A stretch of 64,000 bases of DNA from positions 62,001 to 126,000 of the forward strand of contig NZ_JAHWFK010000008.1 in assembly GCF_019710575.1 (NCBI RefSeq). The letters run 5' to 3'. Of this stretch, positions 47,115-57,623 are shown piece by piece. Position 1 is the stretch's first letter, and the number at the start of each line of letters is the position of its first letter. The DNA is from Paractinoplanes polyasparticus (GTDB lineage Bacteria; Actinomycetota; Actinomycetes; Mycobacteriales; Micromonosporaceae). Under the pieces are notes generated by a model that saw only the letters and a program-made list of their open reading frames with translations, had not been told where the DNA came from and made no database searches. The position numbers and the translations under genes are program-made.

Positions 47115-49982
47115 TTACGCCGCCGGTCCGTAGACCGACAGTTCGGTGCTGTCCTGGAACACGCAGCCGCTGACGGTCGGCGGCTGGCCGGCCGGGCAGA
47201 GGCCCGCGTCCTGACCCTGCGTGGTCAGCATCGTGTAGCGGACGAACTGGATGCCGTCGCCCGTGCCCGCGGCCAGCGCGACCGGGGTGGGCGTGACGGT
47301 GCCGACCGGGAAGGTGCCGCTCGCGGCGACCGCCCAGGTCGTGCCGTCGACCGAGGTCTCGACGCGGTAGCCACCGGTCGAGGCGGTCTCGTCGTCACCA
47401 CAGGTGGCCGACGGGTTGATCACCAGCTCGGACACGTCCACCGCGCCGGAGAGCCGGATCACGGCGTTCTGTCCCTCCGGGGCCACGTCGGAGCCCCAGC
47501 CCGCGATCTGCGACTGGTCGATCAACTGCGCCGGGCCACAGCCGAACGGCGTGTAGTCGGGCCCGGTGAAGCTGACGATCCCGGCGCCGCCCGAGGAGCC
47601 CGCCCAGTCCTTGCGGACCGACCAGTTCTCGGTCCTGGTGCCGGAGTTGATCGACAGCGTCTTCACGACGATGTCGTAGCCGGCGCCGCGCGCGAACACC
47701 TTGGCGTACGTGCCCGGAATGATCCCCGAGATCGAGTACGAGCCGTCGGCGGCCGTGGTTGCCCGGTAGTCACCGGCGAAGCCGGAGGCGTGCCCGCCGA
47801 AGGCGACGGTCAGACCGGCCACGGCAGCGCCGGTGTCCGAGTCGGTGGCCTTGCCCTTGAGGGTGCCCCGCGGCGTGTTGGCCGACGGCGGCATCGAGAA
47901 GTCCTCGACCGGCTGGGCGTCGTCGCCGTCGATGGCAGCGGCGAAGTAGCCCATGCCCCGCTTGGCGAAGACCTTCCAGATCGCCTTGGCGTTCTTGCCG
48001 TTGTCGACGACCCGGTCGGCGGCGAGGATCGAGTTGCGCATGTCCAGGAAGGACGGGTTGGACGGCGAGAGCTCCATGCCGCGCGTCACGATCGACTGCG
48101 CGGTCCGGCTGCCGATCGCCTGACGCAGGTCCCACAGGGTCTGCGCCCAGATCTCACCGTCGGCGTGCACCTCGGGGCCACCGCCGTAGATCTTGCCGTA
48201 GTCGCCGTAGGTGAAGCCGCCGGCGCCCGCGCCCGGGGTTCCCGCGCAGTTGGCCGCCGCCGAGCCGACGGGGCAGTCAAGAGCCTCGTAGCGGATCGTG
48301 CCGCCCGCGGTCCAGTACTTGCCGATCAGCACCTCGCCCGCCTTGGCGGTGTCCTTCTCGAGGCCCTTGGCCACCAGGTAGTCCCAGGCGTAGAAGTCGC
48401 TCCACGCCTCACCCATCGCGCCGCCCTGCTGGCCGCTGAGGGTCGAGTTGCCGTCGGCGTCGACCACGAGGCGGTTGGACAGACCGTGGGTGTACTCGTG
48501 GAACACCACGTCGGCCTCGTCACCGGTGTTGGCGGCGACCGAGGCGGGGCCCGGGCTCAGCAGGTACATCTGCATGACCGGCGGGATGCCGTCGGGCGGG
48601 GTGTTCATGTTGGCGTTGTCGACGTGGTTCGGGTCGGGCAGGCCGTCCGCGGTGTTCGCGCCGTCCATGGCCTGGCCCTGCACGGCGTCGCCGTCACGCG
48701 CCTCGAAGTTGCCGGCGGCCCGGGTGAAGCCGATCGGGCCGGCCTTCAGGTGGTCGTGGAAGGTGCCCAGGAACGCGAACAGCTGCACCGCGTTCTGCTT
48801 GCGGTTGGTCTGCCACGAGTTGGGCGTCTCCGGGTCCCACGAGCAGGGGTACGCGTCGGAGCAGAGGCCACCGACCTCGTCGTTGAAGTCGACGAAGGGG
48901 TAGTTCCACTTGCGGACGCCGGAGGGACCGACCTCTTCGGACGCGTCGGGCAGGTCGTTGTCGTTCACGTCGGACCAGACGTGGGCGACGTTGCCGCTCA
49001 GCACGCGCGCGTTGTTCGGCAGCCAGCCCTTGGCCGTGACATCGACCGGCTTCTGCTTCCCGCCGCGGGCGGCGCCCGGGTAGTTCTCCCACACGTCGGC
49101 GGTGTCGTTGGCGACCGTGCTCTTGCGGTACAGCACGTCGCCGGTGGCCGCGTCGATCACGTGGACGTAGCCCTCGTCGACGACGATCGTCTGCCAGGCC
49201 AGGCGCGGGCCCGATGCGGTCTGGAACCAGACCTTCTTGGCGTTGCCGTTGTCGGCGAAGACGGTCTTGGCGCCCTCGGTCCCGGTGACTTTGGCCGCGG
49301 ACGTGCCGAACACGTCCTTGACCGCGGCGGCGCGGGCGGCCGTAGCAGACAGCTTCGTGGCGCCGGCGGCGGCGGGGAGCGACTTGAGCGGCGCCCCGTC
49401 GACCTGCACCAGACGGCCGTCCTTGGCCACGTGCGCCTTCAGGCCGTTGCCGAAGACGGGCACTCCGTCGGCCACCTGCACCCAGCTCAGGTGGTGGGTG
49501 CCCTCGATGTCGACGTAGTCCTGGCGCAGCTCGAGGGTGGCCAGGTCGGCGGCGTCGAGGCCGAAGACCTCGGGGTGGGCCCGGATGTAGTCGAGCGCGA
49601 TCTTCGTCGGCTTCTGCCGGCTCGGCCCGGTGAGGAAGCCGTCGAGCTTCGCCACCCGGCGGGGGGTACCGGTCGCCCGGTCGATGTCGACGATGCCCTG
49701 GACACCTAGGGAGTCACGCAGAGTGTTCACCGCGGAACCGGAGGGCGCCGGAACGGCGGCGCGGCTCAGGGCGGCGGTCGGTGCGGCGGCCGCGGCGGCG
49801 GCCAGGTTCTGGCGGGAGTCGTAGTCGGCTCGTCGCTGCGACTTGCTGTCGGTCGCCCCCGAAACGGCCCCGGGAAGCGGCGCGGCCTGTGCCTGCGCCG
49901 GCAGCAGCGATGCCAGCAAAATGACACCCGCGGCTGCCGCCCCCAACCGCCGGGTCGCGGACGGTACGGATAACGGTCTCAA
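47115..49982 (-). CDS. secreted M36 (fungalysin) metalloprotease
   Basis: This is a zinc endopeptidase of the M36 family with a signal peptide (RRLGAAAAGVILLASLLPAQAQA), an FTP/PepSY propeptide (about 60-250), and a catalytic domain with HEYTHGLSNRL and the downstream Glu in GEAWSDF. After the catalytic domain come a carboxypeptidase-regulatory-like fold (GTLKGKATDSDTGAAVAGL) and an F5/8-type C-terminal domain (about the last 150 residues). I prefer TTG 49982, which has AGAGGGG upstream (955 residues); a TTG at 50051 would add 23 residues. It is exported, probably for nutrient protein breakdown. Confidence 0.92.
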   Translation of the reverse strand: MRPLSVPSATRRLGAAAAGVILLASLLPAQAQAAPLPGAVSGATDSKSQRRADYDSRQNLAAAAAAAPTAALSRAAVPAPSGSAVNTLRDSLGVQGIVDIDRATGTPRRVAKLDGFLTGPSRQKPTKIALDYIRAHPEVFGLDAADLATLELRQDYVDIEGTHHLSWVQVADGVPVFGNGLKAHVAKDGRLVQVDGAPLKSLPAAAGATKLSATAARAAAVKDVFGTSAAKVTGTEGAKTVFADNGNAKKVWFQTASGPRLAWQTIVVDEGYVHVIDAATGDVLYRKSTVANDTADVWENYPGAARGGKQKPVDVTAKGWLPNNARVLSGNVAHVWSDVNDNDLPDASEEVGPSGVRKWNYPFVDFNDEVGGLCSDAYPCSWDPETPNSWQTNRKQNAVQLFAFLGTFHDHLKAGPIGFTRAAGNFEARDGDAVQGQAMDGANTADGLPDPNHVDNANMNTPPDGIPPVMQMYLLSPGPASVAANTGDEADVVFHEYTHGLSNRLVVDADGNSTLSGQQGGAMGEAWSDFYAWDYLVAKGLEKDTAKAGEVLIGKYWTAGGTIRYEALDCPVGSAAANCAGTPGAGAGGFTYGDYGKIYGGGPEVHADGEIWAQTLWDLRQAIGSRTAQSIVTRGMELSPSNPSFLDMRNSILAADRVVDNGKNAKAIWKVFAKRGMGYFAAAIDGDDAQPVEDFSMPPSANTPRGTLKGKATDSDTGAAVAGLTVAFGGHASGFAGDYRATTAADGSYSISGIIPGTYAKVFARGAGYDIVVKTLSINSGTRTENWSVRKDWAGSSGGAGIVSFTGPDYTPFGCGPAQLIDQSQIAGWGSDVAPEGQNAVIRLSGAVDVSELVINPSATCGDDETASTGGYRVETSVDGTTWAVAASGTFPVGTVTPTPVALAAGTGDGIQFVRYTMLTTQGQDAGLCPAGQPPTVSGCVFQDSTELSVYGPAA

Positions 49983-50253
49983 TTCAGCCCCTCTCGACCG
50001 GGCCTCACTGGTGAGACCCGTCGATGGCTGACTCTGGTTGCTGATCGGCAAATATAACTAGAGCGATGTCTGATTCTTTACCTATCCGATACACCTGTCC
50101 GGTTGACGGTTGTCGAATCAGCCCGGCGGCCGACCTCGGCGAGTTGCTGTGATCGGGCTAACCTGTGGTGACGGGGTGGAGGGCTCAGCCTTTTCGGTGA
50201 TCTTTCGCCCCCGCGCCCCAGGATGGGCGCGCATACATACCTGGAGGAGGCCC

Positions 50254-51306
<1,053 letters not shown>

Positions 51307-51308
51307 AC

Positions 51309-52607
51309 ATGCGGGAGGCCCTGCGCGGCCTGACCACGCGCGGCCGCTCCTTCCTGGCCGCGGCGGCCGCGGCCGGCATCTCCGCGATCATCCTCGGCGA
51401 ACGTGACCTGCTGCGGGTGGCGATCCTGCTGGCCGCGCTGCCGTTGCTGGCCGCCGCGTACGTGGGCCGGAGCCGCTACAAGCTGGCCTGCACCCGCTCG
51501 CTCGACCCCGGCCGGGCTCCGGTCGGCTCGAGCGCGCGGGTGATCCTGCGCCTGCAGAACATGTCCCGCCTGCCCACCGGCACGCTGCTGCTGGAAGATC
51601 GTCTGCCGTACGCGCTGGGCAGCCGTCCCCGGGTGGTGCTGGAACGGCTCGGCGCGCACCAGGCGAGCAGCGTGGCCTACACGGTGCGGGCCGACGTGCG
51701 GGGCCGCTACCCGATCGGCCCGCTGGTGATCCGGCTGACCGACCCGTTCGGCCTGTGCGAGCTGACCCGCTCGTTCCCGAGCGTCGACCGGCTCACCGTC
51801 ATCCCTCAGGTGGTCACCCTTCCGGCCGTCCGGCTGGCCGGCGAGTACGCGGGCACCGGCGACAGCCGCGCCCGGTCGGTCGCCGTGCACGGCGAGGACG
51901 ACGCCGCCACCCGCGAGTACCGGCGCGGCGACGACCTGCGCCGGGTGCACTGGCGCTCGACGGCCCGCACGGGCGAGCTGATGGTGCGCCGCGAGGAGCA
52001 GCCCTGGGAGAGCCGGGCCACGGTGGTGCTCGACACCCGGGTCTACGCCCACCGCGGCGAGGGGCCGACGGCCAGCTTCGAGTGGGCCGTCTCGGCCACC
52101 GCCAGCATCGCCATGCACCTACGGCAGGCCGGCTACAAGCTGCGGCTGGTCACCGGCTCGGGGGTCGACATCGACGCCGCCGAGGCCACCGGTGAGGGCA
52201 TCATCCTCGACAGCCTGGCCGACGTGAAACTCGCCCAGAACGGCGACATCTCGACGCTGGTCGAGCAGGTCCGCCGCCGCTCCGACGGGGGCCTGGTGAT
52301 CGGCATCTTCGGCGCCCTCACCGTGCCCGAGGCCGAGCTGCTGTCCCAGCTGCGCGGCAACGGCGCGACCTGCATCGGCTTCGCGATCGACAGCTCGACC
52401 TGGGTCAACCTGGCCCCCGGCGAGCGGCAGGAAGCCGACCGTGAGCATTCCGCGGCGGCGCTCGCACTGGTGCACAGCGGCTGGCGCTCGGTGCCGGTCG
52501 TGCACGGGTCGACGCTGCCCGCGCTGTGGCCGGCGGCGGCGCGGGGCTCCAGTGGCTTCGCGTGGCGCGCGGCCATGGCCGAGACAGTGAGTGGAGTGAA
52601 CCGATGA
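51309..52607 (+). CDS. DUF58 domain protein
   Basis: The 432-residue protein has two N-terminal membrane spans (about 14-30 and 34-52), a beta-rich extracytoplasmic or cytosolic region, and the DUF58 motif EYRRGDDLRRVHWRSTARTGELMVR (about 200-225). Downstream lies a von Willebrand-like fold. In MoxR systems this protein is the likely client or partner of the ATPase. It starts two bases after moxR and overlaps the transglutaminase start (ATGA). Confidence 0.92.
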   Translation: MREALRGLTTRGRSFLAAAAAAGISAIILGERDLLRVAILLAALPLLAAAYVGRSRYKLACTRSLDPGRAPVGSSARVILRLQNMSRLPTGTLLLEDRLPYALGSRPRVVLERLGAHQASSVAYTVRADVRGRYPIGPLVIRLTDPFGLCELTRSFPSVDRLTVIPQVVTLPAVRLAGEYAGTGDSRARSVAVHGEDDAATREYRRGDDLRRVHWRSTARTGELMVRREEQPWESRATVVLDTRVYAHRGEGPTASFEWAVSATASIAMHLRQAGYKLRLVTGSGVDIDAAEATGEGIILDSLADVKLAQNGDISTLVEQVRRRSDGGLVIGIFGALTVPEAELLSQLRGNGATCIGFAIDSSTWVNLAPGERQEADREHSAAALALVHSGWRSVPVVHGSTLPALWPAAARGSSGFAWRAAMAETVSGVNR

Positions 52608-55042
52608 GCGGCCGGCGCCGTCTCGGGCTCGTCGCGGCGGGGGCCACCCTGCTCGCGGCGGCGCCCATCTCGTCGATCTTCGACAGCTACACGTGGCTCA
52701 TGCAGTGCCTGCTGACCGTGGGCCTGATCGCCGGCGCCGCGGTCGGCGCCCGGACGCTGCGCTTCCCGGCCTGGGCCCAGGCGCTCAGCATGATCGTGGT
52801 GCTGCTGTTCACGCTGACCTGGCTGTTCGGAAGCGGTGAAGAGTTCCTCATCCCGACGCCGTCCACGTTCAGCCACTTCGCCGAGCTGTTCACCCAGGCC
52901 GGGCAGGACACCCGCTCGTACGGCGTGCCCGTGCCCGACCGCGACGGCCTGCTGTTCGTCACGGTGCTCGGCATCGGGTCGGTGGCGATCGCGGTCGACC
53001 TGCTGACGGTCGTGGCGCGCAAGCCGGCCCTGGCCGGTCTGCCGATGCTGGCGATCTACTCGGTGCCGGTCGCCGTCTACGTCAACAGCGTCCCGGTGCT
53101 GCCGTTCATCGTCGGCGCCATCGGCTTCATGTGGCTGCTGGTCAGCGACAACATCGACCGGGTACGCCGGTTCGGCCGCCGCTTCACCGGCGACGGGCGC
53201 GACGTCGACGTGTGGGAACCCTCCCCGCTCGCCTCGGCCGGGCGCCGCCTGGGCGCCGTCGGCGTGGTTGCGGCCGTGCTGCTGCCGCTGCTGGTGCCGA
53301 CGATCAGCGGCGGGTTGCTCTCCCAGCTCACCCAGAACGGCTCCGGGGTGGGCGTCGGCACGGGCAACGGCAGCGGCGGACGGATCAACCTCTTCGCCTC
53401 GCTCAGCGGTCAGCTGAGCCAGACCGAGGTGGTCGAGCTGGTGCGGCTCAAGACCGACGAGAGCACGCCCTACTACCTGCGCTTCGGCGTCGCCGACCAG
53501 CTCACCGACAACGGCTTCGGCAGCACCACCCCGACCGGCGAGAACATCGCACAGGGCCTGCCCGACCCGCGCACCGGCACCGCGGGCGGGTCGTTCGCCG
53601 AGCACCGGGCCGAGGTGCAGATCAGCGACAAGCTGCAGCAGGGCATGCTGCCGGTCTACCAGAACACGGTGGGGCTCGACGGGCTCCAGAACGGCTGGTA
53701 CTTCGACGACAACCAGCAGGTCGTCTACTCCAACCGGCGGTCGACCAAGGAGCTGACCTACAACTTCGAGTACGTGCGGGCCCGCTACACCCCGGCGCTG
53801 CTGCGCCAGGCCGAGGAGCTGAACCCGGACGACCCGATCGTCAGGCGGAACACCACCCACCCCGACGACGCGGCCGTCGCGACGCTGGTGAAGCAGCTCA
53901 CCGCGGGCAAGCAGACCGAGTACGACAAGGTGCGGGCGCTCTACGAGCACTTCTCGACCCGGAACGGCTTCACCTACCGGCTGTCGACGCAGCCCATCGC
54001 CAACAGCTCCGAGATCGCGTCGTTCCTCCAGACCAAGGTCGGCTACTGCCAGCAGTACGCGGCGGCGCTGGCCTGGATGGCGCGGGAGGCCGGCATTCCG
54101 GCACGGGTGGCGTTCGGCTTCACCCGGGGCGAGAAGGACGGTGACACGTACGTCATCACCAACCGCAACGCCCACGCGTGGACCGAGGTCTACCTGAAGG
54201 GCTTCGGCTGGATCCCGTTCGACGCCACCCCGGCCGCGAACGTGCCCGGCGCGGCCCGGTCCGACTTCGCCCCCGACGTCGACCTGCCGGTGCCGTCCAG
54301 CACGGCGTCGGAGACGGCGGCAGCGCCCGACGCCGACCCGTCGGCGGCCGCGGGCGGCGTGGAGCGGCCGGACCGTCCCGACTTCAGCGACCAGAGCGCG
54401 TCCGATTCGTCCGGGTCGACCGCGGGTATTCTTTCGGGCACCGCGCTCGTTGTCATCGGCCTGGCCGCGCTGCTCCTCGCGCTGCTGCTGGTGCCGGCCC
54501 TGCGAAGGGTTCTGACGCGTCGGCATCGGCACGCGGTCACCGTGCCCCGGCAGCCGAAGGTCACCTCGCTGGAGGGCCCGGCCGACATCGTGGTGACGGC
54601 CGAGACCGTGAAGGCCCGGGCCGACGCGCACGCCGCCTGGGACGAGCTGATGGACACCATGGTCGACTTCCGGATCCCGATCGACCCGACCGAGACGCCC
54701 CGGGTCACGGCCCAGCGGCTGGTCACCGACGCGGTGCTGCTCGAAGAGCCGGCAGCGGCGGCGACCCTGCTCGGCGCGGCGGAAGAGAGGGCCCGGTACG
54801 CCCGCAAGCCGCTCGAGGGCGGCGAGCTGACGGTGGCCCTCAACCGGGTGCGCAAGGGACTGGCCCGGTCGGCCAACCGGCGGACGCGGATCGTGGCGGT
54901 CCTGATGCCGCCGTCGGTGCTGATGCGCTGGCGGCTGGGGCTGGCCGAGGCGTCGGCCAGGCTGGTCACCGCCAGTGGCCGGGTGCGCGACGTCCTCGCC
55001 AAGGCCAGCCCGCGACGGCTGCTGCCGCATCGCGGTCGCTGA
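52604..55042 (+). CDS. membrane transglutaminase-like protein (TgpA/DUF3488 type)
   Basis: The 812-residue protein has an N-terminal DUF3488 block of about six membrane spans (1-240), an extracytoplasmic transglutaminase-like domain with the Cys-His-Asp triad (Cys in VGYCQQYAAAL, His in NRNAHAWTEV, Asp in WIPFDATP), another membrane span (about 630-655), and a DUF4129-like cytoplasmic tail. Third gene of the MoxR-DUF58-transglutaminase operon. The substrate is unknown; peptide crosslinking or cleavage outside the membrane is likely. Confidence 0.92.
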   Translation: MSGRRRLGLVAAGATLLAAAPISSIFDSYTWLMQCLLTVGLIAGAAVGARTLRFPAWAQALSMIVVLLFTLTWLFGSGEEFLIPTPSTFSHFAELFTQAGQDTRSYGVPVPDRDGLLFVTVLGIGSVAIAVDLLTVVARKPALAGLPMLAIYSVPVAVYVNSVPVLPFIVGAIGFMWLLVSDNIDRVRRFGRRFTGDGRDVDVWEPSPLASAGRRLGAVGVVAAVLLPLLVPTISGGLLSQLTQNGSGVGVGTGNGSGGRINLFASLSGQLSQTEVVELVRLKTDESTPYYLRFGVADQLTDNGFGSTTPTGENIAQGLPDPRTGTAGGSFAEHRAEVQISDKLQQGMLPVYQNTVGLDGLQNGWYFDDNQQVVYSNRRSTKELTYNFEYVRARYTPALLRQAEELNPDDPIVRRNTTHPDDAAVATLVKQLTAGKQTEYDKVRALYEHFSTRNGFTYRLSTQPIANSSEIASFLQTKVGYCQQYAAALAWMAREAGIPARVAFGFTRGEKDGDTYVITNRNAHAWTEVYLKGFGWIPFDATPAANVPGAARSDFAPDVDLPVPSSTASETAAAPDADPSAAAGGVERPDRPDFSDQSASDSSGSTAGILSGTALVVIGLAALLLALLLVPALRRVLTRRHRHAVTVPRQPKVTSLEGPADIVVTAETVKARADAHAAWDELMDTMVDFRIPIDPTETPRVTAQRLVTDAVLLEEPAAAATLLGAAEERARYARKPLEGGELTVALNRVRKGLARSANRRTRIVAVLMPPSVLMRWRLGLAEASARLVTASGRVRDVLAKASPRRLLPHRGR

Positions 55043-55055
55043 ACTCTGGGGTTCA

Positions 55056-55090
55056 CCGATGCCGCTCCCTCCTCGCGAGGGGGCGGCATC
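55056..55090. terminator. bidirectional terminator between convergent genes
   Basis: Fifteen-base-pair stem with one GU pair and a five-base loop (CTCGC), located between the transglutaminase stop and the STAS-gene stop. No U-tract in either direction. Confidence 0.65.
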
Positions 55091-55108
55091 GCCGTCGCCG
55101 GCCCGTGG

Positions 55109-55573
55109 TCAGAATTCGCGGACGTCGTGGGCCATGCGGCGGGAGGCGGCCAGCACCTCGTAGGCGCGGGCGATCACGGCGTCCCGGCGACTGACCGGGC
55201 GGGTCCGGGGCGGCGCCGTCACGCCGGACGGGCCGCGACGCTGACCGCTCAGAGCAGCGAGGGTGCCGGTGTCGACCAGCACCTGGGCGACGGCCGGGCT
55301 GGGGTGCAGCAGGCGCAGGGTGCGGCCCTGCACGCGGGCGTCTTCCTCGCAGTTGACCAGGGCGTTCACGACGGCGGCGTCGATGAAGGTGACCCCGGCG
55401 ACGTCCAGCGCGACCGCGCGGTGCCCATCGGCGAACGTCGCCTCGACGAACCCGATCAGAGTGTTGCGATTGTCGCGGTCGAAGGCGCCGCGGGCGGACA
55501 GCAGCGCGTCACTGCGGTTGGAGTTGGTCAGGGCGATGGTGCCCTGCGGTGTCGGCGTTTCCTCGGCATCCAT
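55109..55573 (-). CDS. STAS-domain protein (anti-sigma factor antagonist-like)
   Basis: The 154-residue protein has a STAS domain (about 15-115: LTNSNRSDALLSARGAFD, VALDVAGVTFIDAAVVNALVNC) and a basic tail of about 45 residues. In SpoIIAA-like anti-anti-sigma factors the loop reads D-S-S-G with the phosphorylated Ser; here it is D-A-A-V, so classical phosphorylation is unlikely. ATG 55573 follows CAGGGGAT. No anti-sigma kinase is adjacent. Confidence 0.85.
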   Translation of the reverse strand: MDAEETPTPQGTIALTNSNRSDALLSARGAFDRDNRNTLIGFVEATFADGHRAVALDVAGVTFIDAAVVNALVNCEEDARVQGRTLRLLHPSPAVAQVLVDTGTLAALSGQRRGPSGVTAPPRTRPVSRRDAVIARAYEVLAASRRMAHDVREF

Positions 55574-55683
55574 GCCATCCCCTGCCGGCAAGCTGGCCTG
55601 CTTCCACCGTTCATCGTTACCCGGATCGGCCGAAGGGACTACCCGCGAAGCGAATTTGGCACGTGAGGAAAACCCGACACACG

Positions 55684-55715
55684 AAAAGCCCGATGGCGGC
55701 CTGAGGCCGCCATCG
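55684..55715 (-). terminator. terminator of the DUF3040 gene
   Basis: Eleven-base-pair perfect stem (CGATGGCGGCC / GGCCGCCATCG) with a three-base loop, followed on the minus strand by GGCTTTTCGT. It lies about 70 bases after the DUF3040 stop and before the STAS gene. Confidence 0.75.
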
Positions 55716-55783
55716 AAGAGCTTGTGCAGGGCGCCGCGGCTGGGGTTGCTGCGTCCCCGGTCAGCCGCGGGCCTGTTTGTCGG

Positions 55784-56170
55784 TCAGCGGTGACCTTCGG
55801 GGCGCTGGCGCCAGCGGTCCTCGAGGCGGTCGAGGAAGCCTGACTTGCGGGTCTGGCGGGTGCGACGCGTGGCGGTGCCACCGACGGCCTGCAGGTCGGG
55901 AGCCGAACCCTTACGGCGCGACTGCATGGCGAACGCGGCGGCGCCCAGCATGACAACGAAGCCCGCGACGCCCAACGGCGTCGTGCGGCTCACCGTGCCA
56001 TAGACGACCAGCGCTAGGCCGAGAACGATGACGAACGCGGCGACGAGGAGCCGGCGTCGCGCGTGAAAACGCGGGTCGCTGGCCCGCACAGCCGAGGCGA
56101 ACTTGGGGTCCTCGGCAAGCGACCGCTCGATCTGATCGAACAGCCGCTGCTCGTGCTCCGAGAGCGGCAC
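55784..56170 (-). CDS. DUF3040 membrane protein
   Basis: The 128-residue protein opens with PLSEHEQRLFDQIERSLAED, the DUF3040 signature, then DPKFASAV, followed by two membrane spans (about 40-58 and 63-80) and a basic C-terminal tail. In many actinobacteria DUF3040 genes lie near the dcw cluster; here it is 17 kb away. GTG 56170 follows GGGGAGGA. Function unknown. Confidence 0.9.
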   Translation of the reverse strand: MPLSEHEQRLFDQIERSLAEDPKFASAVRASDPRFHARRRLLVAAFVIVLGLALVVYGTVSRTTPLGVAGFVVMLGAAAFAMQSRRKGSAPDLQAVGGTATRRTRQTRKSGFLDRLEDRWRQRPEGHR

Positions 56171-56270
56171 GGCATTCCTCCCCGGGCGCAAATCCAACCC
56201 CCCAGGCGGGGTCGGGGTAACACTAAGGTAAGTGGCGCGGGACAGCCGTCGGCTGCCTTACCGAGCAAGT

Positions 56271-57566
56271 CTACGAGGGGCTTGGCGGGTCGGAAAGCGG
56301 GACGACCGTCGAGTGCGGGTGATTTTCGGTTCTGCGCAGGTCGCTTCGTCCCAAAAGACTGGCCGGAGAGAGCCCGCCCGGGCCGAAACGGGCGACGACA
56401 GCGTCGCGCGCGGCCTCCGCCTCCCGCCAGCCACGTTCCGGCTCACCCAGGCTGAGCTGCCGCGATGTGGTCGCGGCAGGCGTGAGCCCCTCGACCCGCA
56501 CCCCGACGAGGCGAATATGTTCGCGGGCGCCGAGCGCGGTGAACAACGACCAGGAAATCTCAAATATCTCGCGGGCAACATCGGTGCTCGTGTGCACCGT
56601 GCGCGACCGGTTGACCGTCCGGAAGTCGGCCAGACGCACTTTGATCGCCACCGTCCGGCCGACGACGCCGGCCGCGCGCAGCCGGGCGCCGACCTTGTCG
56701 GCCAGGGCGAGCAGGCTCTTGCGGATCACCGCCGGGTCGGCGACGTCGGTGTCGTACGTCATCTCGGCGCCGATCGATTTCTCTTCCCGTTCCGGGCTGA
56801 CCCCGCGCGGATCGCGCCCCCAGGCCAGCTCGTGCAGGTGGACGGCGGCCGCTTCGCCGAGGGCGCCGCGCAGCATGCCGACCGGCGCGTGCGCGATCTC
56901 GCCGACGGTCGTCAGGCCGAGGCGGCGCAGGGTCTCGGCGGCCCGCTCGCCGACGCCCCACAGCGCGTCGACCGGCAGCGGGTGCAGGAACTCGAGCACC
57001 AGCGCGCCCGGCACGACGATCAGCCCGTCGGGCTTGGCCCGGGTGGAGCCCAGCTTGGCCACGAACTTGGTCGGGGCGACGCCGACCGAGCAGGTGAGCC
57101 GCTGCTCGTCCTGCATGCGCCGCCGGATCAGCCCGGCGATCTCGGTGGGGCTGCCCAGCAGGCGCCGGGCGCCGGCCACATCGAGAAACGCCTCGTCGGA
57201 CGAGAGCGGTTCGACCAGCGGTGTCACGTCGCGGAAGATAGCCATGACGGCCCGGGAAGCCTCGCCGATGGCCGGCCCGTCGACCGGCAGAAAGACCCCC
57301 CGCGGGCAGAGCGCCCGCGCGCGGGCGGTGGGCATGGCGCTGCGCACCCCGAACCGGCGCGCCTCGTAGCTGGCCGAGCTGACCACCCCGCGCGGCCCGA
57401 CGCCACCGACGATGACCGGCCGGCCGCGCAGCTCGGGCTGAGCCCGCACCGCGACCGAGGCGAAGAACGCATCCATGTCGACGTGCAGAATCGTGCAGCC
57501 CGCGTCATCGGCGCCCGGGCCGAAACGCGGGTCGCGCCCCTTCGGCACCGCCTGGCTGCGTCCCAC
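56271..57566 (-). CDS. dinB: DNA polymerase IV (DinB)
   Basis: This Y-family translesion polymerase has 431 residues with N-terminal HVDMDAFFASVAVRAQPELRG and catalytic SSDEAFLDVAG. The thumb, little-finger domain, and SFTAL-like region follow. No C-terminal beta-clamp motif was identified with certainty. No LexA-type site was seen upstream. It is 2.5 kb from the dnaE2-imuB genes, and so may add to an error-prone repair region. Confidence 0.93.
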   Translation of the reverse strand: MGRSQAVPKGRDPRFGPGADDAGCTILHVDMDAFFASVAVRAQPELRGRPVIVGGVGPRGVVSSASYEARRFGVRSAMPTARARALCPRGVFLPVDGPAIGEASRAVMAIFRDVTPLVEPLSSDEAFLDVAGARRLLGSPTEIAGLIRRRMQDEQRLTCSVGVAPTKFVAKLGSTRAKPDGLIVVPGALVLEFLHPLPVDALWGVGERAAETLRRLGLTTVGEIAHAPVGMLRGALGEAAAVHLHELAWGRDPRGVSPEREEKSIGAEMTYDTDVADPAVIRKSLLALADKVGARLRAAGVVGRTVAIKVRLADFRTVNRSRTVHTSTDVAREIFEISWSLFTALGAREHIRLVGVRVEGLTPAATTSRQLSLGEPERGWREAEAARDAVVARFGPGGLSPASLLGRSDLRRTENHPHSTVVPLSDPPSPS

Positions 57567-57623
57567 GTCAGGAGGCTAGCCCCACCCTCCGACAAAAACG
57601 GATCACCACCGCTCAGCGCGTGT

